In this document: positions 15,881-23,672 of the stretch, in pieces
Numbering within the stretch: the stretch's first letter is position 1
How the letters are laid out: every line of letters starts with the position of its first letter
Source of the DNA: Clostridia bacterium
GTDB lineage: Bacteria; Bacillota; Clostridia; Christensenellales; Borkfalkiaceae
DNA length: 39,886 nt
Direction of reading: 5' to 3'
Assembly: GCA_021204825.1 (NCBI GenBank)
Contig: JAJPYR010000072.1
Location: 1-39,886 of the forward strand
The notes under the pieces: model-generated
What the model was told of the DNA's origin: nothing
What the model saw: the letters and a program-made list of their open reading frames with translations, nothing else
The model's database searches: none
Made by a program: the position numbers and the translations under genes

Positions 15881-16296
15881 GACATAACCGGCAGCCTTGC
15901 GCGGAAGATAGGCTGGAGGATAATATTAAGTGCAGAATCGTCTGTATATTCCGGCAAAAAATAAGTGAAGTGGTGTATACATCACTTGCGGTATAACTCT
16001 AGAATTTTGGGTATATACCCGGACACTGCATAATTCACATCCCGGAGCCTGCTGCAATATTATGCAGAAGGCCCCATTACTTGAATCCGAAGTGCTGTTT
16101 ATACACCAAACCAAGCAAGAGCTTTGCGTCCGGAGCTTTGCAATCACAGGATTTTCTGCTTCAAAAGCTAAGCTGTAAATGCTTGTATTCCGGCACAAGC
16201 CTGTGGTATACTCTATGCATGTGATGCATGCCACAGGGCATGCATTGCAGCGGATCCGCCGGCGGTCACGGACGGGAAAAGGGACAGGAACGTTTT
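15881..16296. promoter_or_regulatory. Dyad-rich intergenic region
   Basis: No gene seen in these 416 bases. There is a near-perfect 20-bp palindrome at 15968-15987 (AAGTG...CACTT around GTATAC) and a perfect 12-bp palindrome GGGTATATACCC at 16009-16020. A partial copy of the first motif lies near 16090-16107, and GCTTGT/ACAAGC at 16181-16200 overlaps the promoter described separately. The density suggests binding sites for dimeric regulators. Confidence 0.5.
16183..16212 (+). promoter_or_regulatory. Promoter of the 16297 gene with overlapping dyad
   Basis: TTGTAT (16183-16188), an 18-base spacer and TATACT (16207-16212). The inverted repeat GCTTGT/ACAAGC covers the -35 box and much of the spacer. 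Confidence 0.5.
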
Positions 16297-16677
16297 ATGG
16301 ACATTACTGGAATCATAGAGCTTGTCATAATAGTAGTGCTTATACTGCTTATTATCGGAGCCTTTGTATGGGGGCACAATCACCACAAGAGCGATGCGGA
16401 TGACGAGGAGAACCCGTTCACCTACGTGACCGTATACGTGGAGTGCACGAGAGACCATATCAACGACAATATCCAGTCCTACCTGGACCGCGGGTTCTAC
16501 ATAGCCGCCACCTACCCCGAGCCCAAGAAGGTTAAAAAGAACGAAGTTACCGAGTTCACCCTTATCCTCAAAAGGTATGCAGAGGACATTCCCGAAGAGG
16601 AGATGGCTGACTACAAGGAATACAAGAAGACTCATCCTTCCCGCAAGGGAGACGATGATGACGAGGACGAAGACTGA
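16297..16677 (+). CDS. Single-pass membrane protein, unknown function
   Basis: A 126-residue protein from ATG 16297, with GGACAGGAA just upstream. One membrane segment lies at residues 5-26, followed by a His-rich turn (WGHNHHK). A soluble domain containing YVTVYVECTRDHI and FTLILKRY (probably beta-alpha-beta) comes next, and the tail is strongly acidic (DDDDEDED). No family recognised. A strong terminator follows, so this ends the transcription unit. Confidence 0.7.
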   Translation: MDITGIIELVIIVVLILLIIGAFVWGHNHHKSDADDEENPFTYVTVYVECTRDHINDNIQSYLDRGFYIAATYPEPKKVKKNEVTEFTLILKRYAEDIPEEEMADYKEYKKTHPSRKGDDDDEDED

Positions 16678-16713
16678 CCCGCCCTGACAACTGAATATGA
16701 ATAACAGACATTT

Positions 16714-16740
16714 GAGCTCCCGCACCGGAGCTCTTTTTTT
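16714..16740 (+). terminator. Intrinsic terminator
   Basis: A perfect 7-bp stem GAGCTCC/GGAGCTC with a six-base loop, followed by seven T. Confidence 0.9.
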
Positions 16741-17262
16741 GCGTGGGGTGCATGGGATGCATATTTTATGGATGTGATAAATAGAGAGCGTGTGTGGATC
16801 ATATGTTTCCAGGGGTGTATCAACAATACCAGTTAATCTGTGTATATCTTTTGCAAAGCTTTGCATGAATTTTCATAATTGAAATTTGCCGCTTATACAA
16901 ATATTCAATTTTAGTATCATGGATACCACTTTGAGATTTGCATGTATTTTGGACAAATTTCTGTAATTTAGAGAAATTTCTATGCATTTATACAATTCTG
17001 GAACTTTCAGGAATTATTGTCATATTACAGAAATTCTCGTATGCAGGATGAATGAGACTAACTTTGACATTTTTTTAACAAAATAGCTATATATATGCAA
17101 GAAATATAGAAGTAATATTGTAGTTTAGCCATAAATTTCGTTTTGAACCTTTACATTTTAAACATTTTCTGTTATGATGTTGACTTGCAGATATGTGCAT
17201 TAAGAGACTTTTTTCTCTGATGTTAATTGCATAAAAATTCGAGGTCTGCAGACAGGAGGCAA
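16741..17262. other. AT-rich gene-free region before the DdmDE-like module
   Basis: No gene seen. The stretch is much more AT-rich than DNA to its left, consistent with separate acquisition of the following module. It holds a 14-bp palindrome (16852-16865, centred on AAGCTT) and several AAATTTCT repeats around 16965-16984. Confidence 0.6.
17064..17093 (+). promoter_or_regulatory. Candidate promoter of the DdmDE-like module
   Basis: TTGACA (17064-17069), an 18-base spacer and TATATA (17088-17093), about 170 bases before the first start codon. Confidence 0.45.
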
Positions 17263-19632
17263 ATGAAGAAATTTTTAGAGAATTTCATTGAACACAGCGG
17301 GCTCAGCAACGGACTAACATTGCTGGACCGCCCTACGGGTGTCGGCAAAACTCATGACACTGATGAGTACATTTATGAATACACGGAAGATAATGACCGT
17401 TCAAAAGGTCAGAAGGTTTTTCTGTCCACCAGACTGCTGATCAATCTTCCTGAAGACGACATCAAGAGAAACTTTGAGGAAGGGCTTCATCCCGAAGACT
17501 TTGACAAAAAGTTTCTGAAACTGGAGAGCAATGTTCTTACTGCATCGAGATTCTTACTGTCCGATAAGCCTGAATATTCGGAGGCAAGGAAATTGATGCC
17601 TAAGGAGATCATATCAAGTCCCGAGTACAAGCGTTTTAAATCATATATTGATATTAATGCCAATGTCTCTGGACTTGCTCCGGAGGACAGTGACGGGCTT
17701 CAGAATGAGATAACAGACAGAGAGCGTGATTTAAGATATTCCCTCAAGAGACATATTTACGGGAAGTACAAGACTCTGGATGAGAGAAGAGAGGCAGTCA
17801 CTCACGGGGAATACAGATGGGTATCAAAGATGTATCCTTCTGCGTTAATAGAAGAAAAGCAGATCATACTTCTTTCCATTGCCAAGATGGCGTACCTTAT
17901 AGACCCTATTTATAAGGCGTCATTTCATTTCTACTCGGATAATCTGATAAAAGGATCCGTTATATTTCTGGATGAGTCTGATGACTGCAAGAAAGCACTT
18001 CAGTCAGCAATAATCAAGAACGGCGTCGGTCATGAGGTAGATCTTGTTGCGTTGGAGGAGAAGATTTATCTTGGCCTGCTCAAATCAGACAAGTTCCCCT
18101 CGGATATCACAAAAGAGTCTTCCTTTTTAAAGCATAAGCACAAGGATTCTAAGACTGATGACTGGCATCTGGTGGACAAACTGGACAGATTCAAGTATAA
18201 GGTGCAGAAATCACACGAAGAGTACAATCTGGACAGGAACTTCAAGACCCGTGAAGTGCAGGACAAGAAACTCAAAGCCTTCCTGCTGTACGATACAGAA
18301 TTCAATTCCGTAACAGAAGGAACTCCAGTTGTGAAGTTTGACGAAGAATCCGGCCTTAATCTCATAGACGTCAAGAAAAAGGAAAACAAAGATGCTGCAG
18401 AAGACAAACCACAAAAGCAGTTGACCCCAGAAGAAAAGAGAGAGGCCAGGAAGGGCAACATGCATTTCATCCTTGGCAATCTGAAGGGTATCATCAGCAT
18501 GTTCCGTAGCTGGCTGAAAGAGACTGCTGACAACTACATGCATCTCATTAACGAAAGGCGCAATCATAATGGGAACAACACTGCAGAATATACGCTGGAG
18601 CAGGCTGTGCACACCATTCTTAACCAGTTTCCGTTCTCAGATGATGATAAAAAGTATTTTGAGATGCCGTATCAGGATGTATCCTCAATGGACAAGCTGG
18701 AACTGTCCTCAGCATTTGATGATTCCTTTTATATGTCAGGTTTCTCCATTTTTGATTTCAGGGACAGCCCGGACTCAAACATGAAGACCGGGATAATCAA
18801 CAAGGAGTTCTTTTTGACACCTGAAAAGATACTCCTAAGCCTTGCTGACAAGGCCAAAGTCGTATGTGTGTCAGCTACTGCATCCAATTCCACACCGCTT
18901 ACAAACTTCGATATAGGTTATATCAAGACCGCCTTGGGAGACAATTTTTATGTCCCCCGCGAAGAGGACAAGAAGAATCTGGACGCCGAATTCCAGAGAG
19001 CTACGGCCGGATACAAGGATGTGAATATTCATGTGGTAATCGTGGATGAAAGATGTCCTGCTGAATATGGGCTGGCCTGGTGGAGGACACTCAATGTAAG
19101 TGAAGATGTTGCCGAAGCCATGTGGAAGAAAGTCAAGCTTAAGGTTCCGGATGAGCCTGAGCTGGATCTGGAAGTGCAGAAAAAAAAGATTGCAGCCGCT
19201 GCGGATCTGGCAGCAGACGTTCCCGTGGACAATGAAGGCAAGACCAAGTTCTTTAAGAAAGAAAGATACTTCTGTATAGTGTCAGCTTATGAAAAGTACG
19301 GGCAAACTGCGGCGCAGGCATTGCTGTGCTATCTGAACAAGTATCCGAAGGCCGATGACAACAAGCTGGACATAAATTTAATCAGGGAACTGTGCAGTAT
19401 GGTAAGCCATGATGAAACCATCGCTCCAGAGCAGTGCATAACAGTGCTCACAAGCGACAAATTCGAAGATCAGAAGAAAAACGTTCAGAATGAGCTTACG
19501 GAAGGGAAGCGCAGGTTCATAATATCCGTTTATCAGTCTACAGGCACCGGCCAAAACATGCAGTATGCAATACCGCAGAGCCGCCTTGGCGAAACTGTGC
19601 GGAGCAATGATTTCGAGCGCAGCAAGGACTAG
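17263..19632 (+). CDS. DdmD-like SF2 helicase, N-terminal part (ends at in-frame TAG)
   Basis: AGGAGG at 17254-17259 places the start at ATG 17263, not at the in-frame TTG 17227. The 789 residues contain helicase motif I (PTGVGKTH, 24-31), a DExD motif II (DESD, 237-240 in VIFLDESDD) and motif III (SAT, 537-539). The large insertion between motifs I and II is unusual for simple helicases. The TAG at 19630-19632 is in the same frame as the next open frame, which holds the missing motif VI and a nuclease domain, so the two are one gene cut by a stop (joined length ~1257 residues). Helicase plus C-terminal nuclease, next to an Argonaute-sized gene, matches DdmD of the DdmDE plasmid-elimination system of Vibrio cholerae. 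That match is inferred from architecture and size, not from an alignment. Confidence 0.65.
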   Translation: MKKFLENFIEHSGLSNGLTLLDRPTGVGKTHDTDEYIYEYTEDNDRSKGQKVFLSTRLLINLPEDDIKRNFEEGLHPEDFDKKFLKLESNVLTASRFLLSDKPEYSEARKLMPKEIISSPEYKRFKSYIDINANVSGLAPEDSDGLQNEITDRERDLRYSLKRHIYGKYKTLDERREAVTHGEYRWVSKMYPSALIEEKQIILLSIAKMAYLIDPIYKASFHFYSDNLIKGSVIFLDESDDCKKALQSAIIKNGVGHEVDLVALEEKIYLGLLKSDKFPSDITKESSFLKHKHKDSKTDDWHLVDKLDRFKYKVQKSHEEYNLDRNFKTREVQDKKLKAFLLYDTEFNSVTEGTPVVKFDEESGLNLIDVKKKENKDAAEDKPQKQLTPEEKREARKGNMHFILGNLKGIISMFRSWLKETADNYMHLINERRNHNGNNTAEYTLEQAVHTILNQFPFSDDDKKYFEMPYQDVSSMDKLELSSAFDDSFYMSGFSIFDFRDSPDSNMKTGIINKEFFLTPEKILLSLADKAKVVCVSATASNSTPLTNFDIGYIKTALGDNFYVPREEDKKNLDAEFQRATAGYKDVNIHVVIVDERCPAEYGLAWWRTLNVSEDVAEAMWKKVKLKVPDEPELDLEVQKKKIAAAADLAADVPVDNEGKTKFFKKERYFCIVSAYEKYGQTAAQALLCYLNKYPKADDNKLDINLIRELCSMVSHDETIAPEQCITVLTSDKFEDQKKNVQNELTEGKRRFIISVYQSTGTGQNMQYAIPQSRLGETVRSNDFERSKD

Positions 19633-19641
19633 CCTCCTGAA

Positions 19642-21039
19642 ATGGACATAGAGTGCATCTATCTTGACAATCCCACAAACATTCTTGTGAACATTAACGG
19701 CGATATGAGCGAAGAGGACTTTTATACGGCCCTCTGTCAGCAGGAGAGTCTGAGAGAGACTGAAGAGCTTACCAACGGACAGCTCCTGGATTATATGACC
19801 GTGACATTCAATAACTACTACGGCACAGGCGAACGTGCAACAAGGCACCTGACCAGTTTCCAGAGCGTATACAACAGTGCTGCAGGAATAATGCTGCAGG
19901 CCGCCGGAAGAATCTGCCGTACGCAGAACAAGGGGAAGGACATCTACATAATGCTGAGCAGAAGGGCGGCAAGAAGCATTGCCTTTTCTGATATAGGCGA
20001 GCTTCCCATGACTGTTGAGTTCCGTGCGGTTGTGGACACGATACAGGAAAGAACTTTGGGTCAGATTCTAAAATCCCGCTCACTGAAGGATATTACTGCC
20101 GTCAATGACACCAAATCCAACAGAACCGGCGGTTTTATCCGCAGGCTTATGCCTGTGGACATGGATGAGGATTGGACTTCGGAGAACAGGGATACGTGGA
20201 AGAACCTCCGCTCTTTCTCATTGCGCTGTCCAGGACTTAATAAGTCTGATATAAGTGCCATGATCGGCACCAAGCATGTGATGAACAGGGATGAGCAGTT
20301 CATAGCACGCAACGGGTACATAGATCTCATTGCGCCGGGCAACACATATCGCTACACAATGACAGGAGACTACACTGGGATAAAAACCTATGTGAATGGC
20401 ATGCCTGTACAGACAGGCAAGGGCAACAGCAGTCTAACTGTATATACAATGTCTGAAGATGATGCAAGGCTTCAGCAGATGCTGGACATCCCGTATAAGA
20501 TACATGACAAGGATGGCCGTGAAGTAATCCGTAAAGTTCGGGATTATTTCATGGATAATCACATGGCAGTTTCTTTCCCTCACGCGGATCTTGCCATGTC
20601 TCCTCCGGTATACAATAACATATACAAGGGAGCTCTTGGCGAAACCATAGGCAGGCTCATCATTAATAGCTGCCTTAACATAGACTTGGAAGAGATAGAA
20701 GACCTTGCACTTTTCGAGACCTTTGACTTCTCATACATGGGACAGTACTTCTTTGACTTCAAGCACTGGAAGAACGGCTATATTGTGGACAAAGACAATT
20801 TGGTCAGAAAGATTTTCTTCAAGCTCCGCAAATGTGGCGGTAAGGTCGCATTCATCATAAATATCATTTCTGACAGGAAAAGGAAGCCGAGGCTGTATAA
20901 GGGTACATATGAGAACAGAGGCCTGACAATTTGGGAGATTCCTTATCTGTATCACACGCCGGAAATGGAACTGAATACCGATGCACTTGATGCAATAATG
21001 GGGGCCATGAACATTGGAAAAACCGATAATCATCAATAA
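19642..21039 (+). CDS. DdmD-like protein, C-terminal helicase half and PD-(D/E)XK nuclease
   Basis: This is the in-frame continuation of the 17263 gene after TAG 19630. ATG 19642 has no ribosome site (CCTCCT, an anti-SD sequence, precedes it), so independent translation is doubtful. It carries YLDNPTN and helicase motif VI, QAAGRICRTQ (Q879 to R886 counted from 17263). Near the end is a PD-(D/E)XK-like nuclease core: Glu1127 in ALGETIG, then Asp1165 and Lys1167 in YFFDFKHW, followed by a strand KVAFIINII. Helicase with C-terminal nuclease is the DdmD arrangement. The last 26 bases overlap the start of the next gene. If TAG is real, this is the broken 3' half; if it is a base error, the whole protein is intact. 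Confidence 0.6.
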   Translation: MDIECIYLDNPTNILVNINGDMSEEDFYTALCQQESLRETEELTNGQLLDYMTVTFNNYYGTGERATRHLTSFQSVYNSAAGIMLQAAGRICRTQNKGKDIYIMLSRRAARSIAFSDIGELPMTVEFRAVVDTIQERTLGQILKSRSLKDITAVNDTKSNRTGGFIRRLMPVDMDEDWTSENRDTWKNLRSFSLRCPGLNKSDISAMIGTKHVMNRDEQFIARNGYIDLIAPGNTYRYTMTGDYTGIKTYVNGMPVQTGKGNSSLTVYTMSEDDARLQQMLDIPYKIHDKDGREVIRKVRDYFMDNHMAVSFPHADLAMSPPVYNNIYKGALGETIGRLIINSCLNIDLEEIEDLALFETFDFSYMGQYFFDFKHWKNGYIVDKDNLVRKIFFKLRKCGGKVAFIINIISDRKRKPRLYKGTYENRGLTIWEIPYLYHTPEMELNTDALDAIMGAMNIGKTDNHQ

Positions 21040-22033
21040 GATAAATTTCAATCCAGACTATAAAAAGCTGGACAAGGAATTTGATTTCTTCGTTCTCAGC
21101 AAGCGCGATCCGAATCATTATTATTTTTCGCCGTTTTCAAGGGTTCTTGACCTTTACATGGAGGAAAAAAATGTGGTAGCAGTGAGGTTCGGAACGTCCA
21201 AGGGAGAGAATACAGAGATGTACGTAATTATGGACCACAAGAATCCCGGAGACAATAAGGATCTTTTGGACAAAGCAATAGTGGCGTGCACCAGGAAGGA
21301 TGGAACAGATGAAATAATCTATTCAACGAAAGTTCCGTCTTATGATTCACGCCTCGGCAACGGCATCCTGGAAAACCTGCTCATGTATGCTCTTGGAACC
21401 CCTAAGGATCCGGCGCTGTCATTTAACAATACCACAGGCAGATTCTATGTCTTCCATGAAGACTTTGATGTCAAATACATTACAGTCGGCACGGGCAGAG
21501 ACAAGACTAAAGATGTATATCAGGTGACGCCTCTTGAAATCCAGATTGTGGACGGTTCAATCCAGTTGTTTCTCAGGTCATTCACCAAAAAGAGATATAT
21601 ACAGAGTCTGCTGAACAAAAGGATTGCTGAAGGGCGCAGATATAACTACTACAACATCTCGATTGCTCCCGGACTGAATTCCATCCGCAGGCATCCTGCC
21701 CGCAAAGGGGAATGTGATGAGTTCATGGATGACTTTGTCAATCTGCAGCGCGAAGGCAGGAAGTCCACTAAGAATTTCTTTAATGTGTATGATTATAAGA
21801 AGCTTTATTCCACAAAAATGGGGTTGCTCCACATGGTTATTACTGAGTCAACACCCGCTACAATGGAATGGCTTCAATTGGGTTTCAATCACGTGAGCGC
21901 GCTGGGAAGAAGGAGAGGCTGTTCTATTCAGAGGACAAAAAGAAGGAACTTAAGAACAACATGCAGCAGTCCGTCTGGAACAAGAGAATCTTCATTGTGG
22001 ACAAAGTCTGTAGCAGAGAATCCGAAAAGCTGA
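21014..22033 (+). CDS. DdmE-like (Argonaute-related) protein, N-terminal part before a frameshift
   Basis: The frame opens with TTG 21014, with GGGGG about ten bases upstream, and overlaps the end of the helicase gene by 26 bases, so translation is probably coupled. Coding character continues to about 21900 (through MEWLQLGFNH, near residue 293). After that the frame turns into an Arg/Ser-rich shadow, while a neighbouring frame carries a normal protein. The N-terminal ~290 residues have no motif I can name with certainty. Joined across the shift the protein would be ~720 residues, close to DdmE and other prokaryotic Argonautes. Its position directly after a helicase-nuclease gene supports a DdmE-like role. 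Confidence 0.5.
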   Translation: MEKPIIINKINFNPDYKKLDKEFDFFVLSKRDPNHYYFSPFSRVLDLYMEEKNVVAVRFGTSKGENTEMYVIMDHKNPGDNKDLLDKAIVACTRKDGTDEIIYSTKVPSYDSRLGNGILENLLMYALGTPKDPALSFNNTTGRFYVFHEDFDVKYITVGTGRDKTKDVYQVTPLEIQIVDGSIQLFLRSFTKKRYIQSLLNKRIAEGRRYNYYNISIAPGLNSIRRHPARKGECDEFMDDFVNLQREGRKSTKNFFNVYDYKKLYSTKMGLLHMVITESTPATMEWLQLGFNHVSALGRRRGCSIQRTKRRNLRTTCSSPSGTRESSLWTKSVAENPKS

Positions 22034-23175
22034 TATCCATTCTTATGGAGCAGATTCCTGAACTGCTTGATGGCGAGTACGGAGTCAGAATATATCCCAT
22101 GGAAATCCCGGAGATTTCGGACACAGACCTCAACATCGTCATTATCCATGATCAGAAGTACTACCAGGACAATCCGGCGGAAAAGGATCCATACAGATTG
22201 TATCCCGACAGGGCAGTGCAGCATATAACCATAGAGAAATGGTCCAAGAATCTAAAGGAAAATGATGCCAGTGACAATAATGATGCCAGTGACAATGCAG
22301 AGGCACAGCCCGATTCTGATGCAAAGAAACCTGCCCTTGAGCTGATATCAATGATAGGCACATCACTGGATGAGCTTATCATTGAAGACGACATCATTCA
22401 TCACAGAATCTCCATTTATGACTGGAAATCATTTGCAGGTGACAATCCTCAGGTATGGACATTTGTGTGGGCAAGGTCTTATTACGATAATGCAAAGGAC
22501 CCTAATCCCGATAACGGAAAGCGCAAGCGCCACAACGCACGTGAGTATTACGTTATGGCTGTTCAGCCTGACGGAACATTCATGATAACAGGCCCTGAAG
22601 ACCGTCCGGACTTTATAAGCCCGTTTGCATTGATGGCAGAAAATGACGAGAAGCAGTGCTCGGAAGTCGATGACCCCGAATTTGAAGACGATGAATCCGA
22701 TGGAACTGAGTTTGTCATATGCGGGGATGATGTGCAGAACACAATCACTGTAACAAATCTGTTCACCATTCCTGACATGGAAGAGTTTGTGCAGGTGGCA
22801 GATGAAGCCCGCAAAAGGGATGAAATCCTTTATCCGGATAAAGAACCCAAGATAGGCAAAATGGAAACCAGAAAGAAAGATCTTATGGATAAACTGTATG
22901 GCTCTCTTATGGGAGTGGATTATTACCTTGAAAACGGCAATGCCTACTATTATGTCGGGCAGGACAAGGGGCTTAACAGCTCTGTACCAAAGGCGCCTGT
23001 AATACGCGAGGTACAGGTACAGTATGGGGACCGTCTTCTGATAGAAGAGATACTGGATCTGCTGGATGCCAGATTCGTACGTTTTAGGCGTCCCACAGTC
23101 CGTCCATTCCCGTTCAAGTACATCCGCACGTTCGGATACATGAACGGTTTTATCCCTAGGAGCGAGCTGGATTAA
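21868..23175 (+). CDS. DdmE-like (Argonaute-related) protein, C-terminal part after a frameshift
   Basis: The continuation of the 21014 gene in another frame. Real homology probably begins near 21905 (KKERLFYSEDKKKELKNN); the ATG at 21868 has no ribosome site. A Rossmann-like segment with NKRIFIVDKV, then LNIVIIHDQKYY, DPYRLY and VQHITIEKW looks like the MID/PIWI-type region of Argonaute relatives, but this is a judgement by eye. No clear D-E-D-x catalytic tetrad is apparent, in keeping with DdmE being a non-cleaving Argonaute. A Gly-poor acidic loop holds an 18-bp tandem duplication. One base added near 21903-21905 would restore a single frame. Confidence 0.5.
   Translation: MASIGFQSRERAGKKERLFYSEDKKKELKNNMQQSVWNKRIFIVDKVCSRESEKLISILMEQIPELLDGEYGVRIYPMEIPEISDTDLNIVIIHDQKYYQDNPAEKDPYRLYPDRAVQHITIEKWSKNLKENDASDNNDASDNAEAQPDSDAKKPALELISMIGTSLDELIIEDDIIHHRISIYDWKSFAGDNPQVWTFVWARSYYDNAKDPNPDNGKRKRHNAREYYVMAVQPDGTFMITGPEDRPDFISPFALMAENDEKQCSEVDDPEFEDDESDGTEFVICGDDVQNTITVTNLFTIPDMEEFVQVADEARKRDEILYPDKEPKIGKMETRKKDLMDKLYGSLMGVDYYLENGNAYYYVGQDKGLNSSVPKAPVIREVQVQYGDRLLIEEILDLLDARFVRFRRPTVRPFPFKYIRTFGYMNGFIPRSELD
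22261..22296 (+). repeat. Perfect 18-bp tandem duplication inside the DdmE-like gene
   Basis: Two identical copies (22261-22278 and 22279-22296) encode a repeated NDASDN. The reading frame is kept, and the repeat lies in a probable surface loop. It suggests slippage. Confidence 0.9.
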
Positions 23176-23672
23176 GCAATCCGGAATCTTTCCAGAAACT
23201 TACACAAAACTCATTCCTAACAGGCCTGCGGAGCAATGCTTTGCAGGCCTTTGCTCGCTTTGTGCAAAAATACGATATTTGCAGCATACTTCCGGGGCAA
23301 TGTGCAGTTTTCCTGTATCATCTGCATGCCCTTACAAGGTAATTCCATGTACACTTTTCAGTAGGCAATATTGTGTTTCTCCTGCAGCGTAAGAGTGGGT
23401 ATGGACAGATGTCCACACCGTGAACGCATATGCAAGTTGCCTGTCCAGGTCCTGTGCCGTAGTATGTGAATGGTCGGACAGGTGCCGGCGTTATGGCGGG
23501 AAGATGCTGCTTTGGCGTCTGTACAGTGCTTGTTGCAATGACAGAGGCGGAAAGCAAAACAGCCGGATATGTGAAAATTTAAAAGAAATCTTTATAATTG
23601 TGTTTAAGATAGCCGAAAAGCGTTTATATTATATAGTGTAAGGAATAACTTAAGGAGGTTATTGATGACGGT
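23176..23672. other. Gene-free region between the DdmDE-like and NYN genes
   Basis: About 500 bases without a credible gene. A GC-rich hairpin lies early (next entry), and AT-rich sequence with TATATT/TATTAT elements at 23620-23640 probably holds the promoter of the NYN gene. The motif ATATAGTGTA here also occurs at the left edge of the window (8-17). Confidence 0.5.
23222..23252 (+). terminator. Terminator-like hairpin after the DdmE-like gene
   Basis: AGGCCTGC pairs with GCAGGCCT around a 13-base loop, followed only by a short TT tract. Confidence 0.4.

Noticed and set aside
19630..19632. Reassignment of TAG to an amino acid
   Set aside because: Several intact genes in the window end in TAG at the expected length, so the codon works as a stop here.
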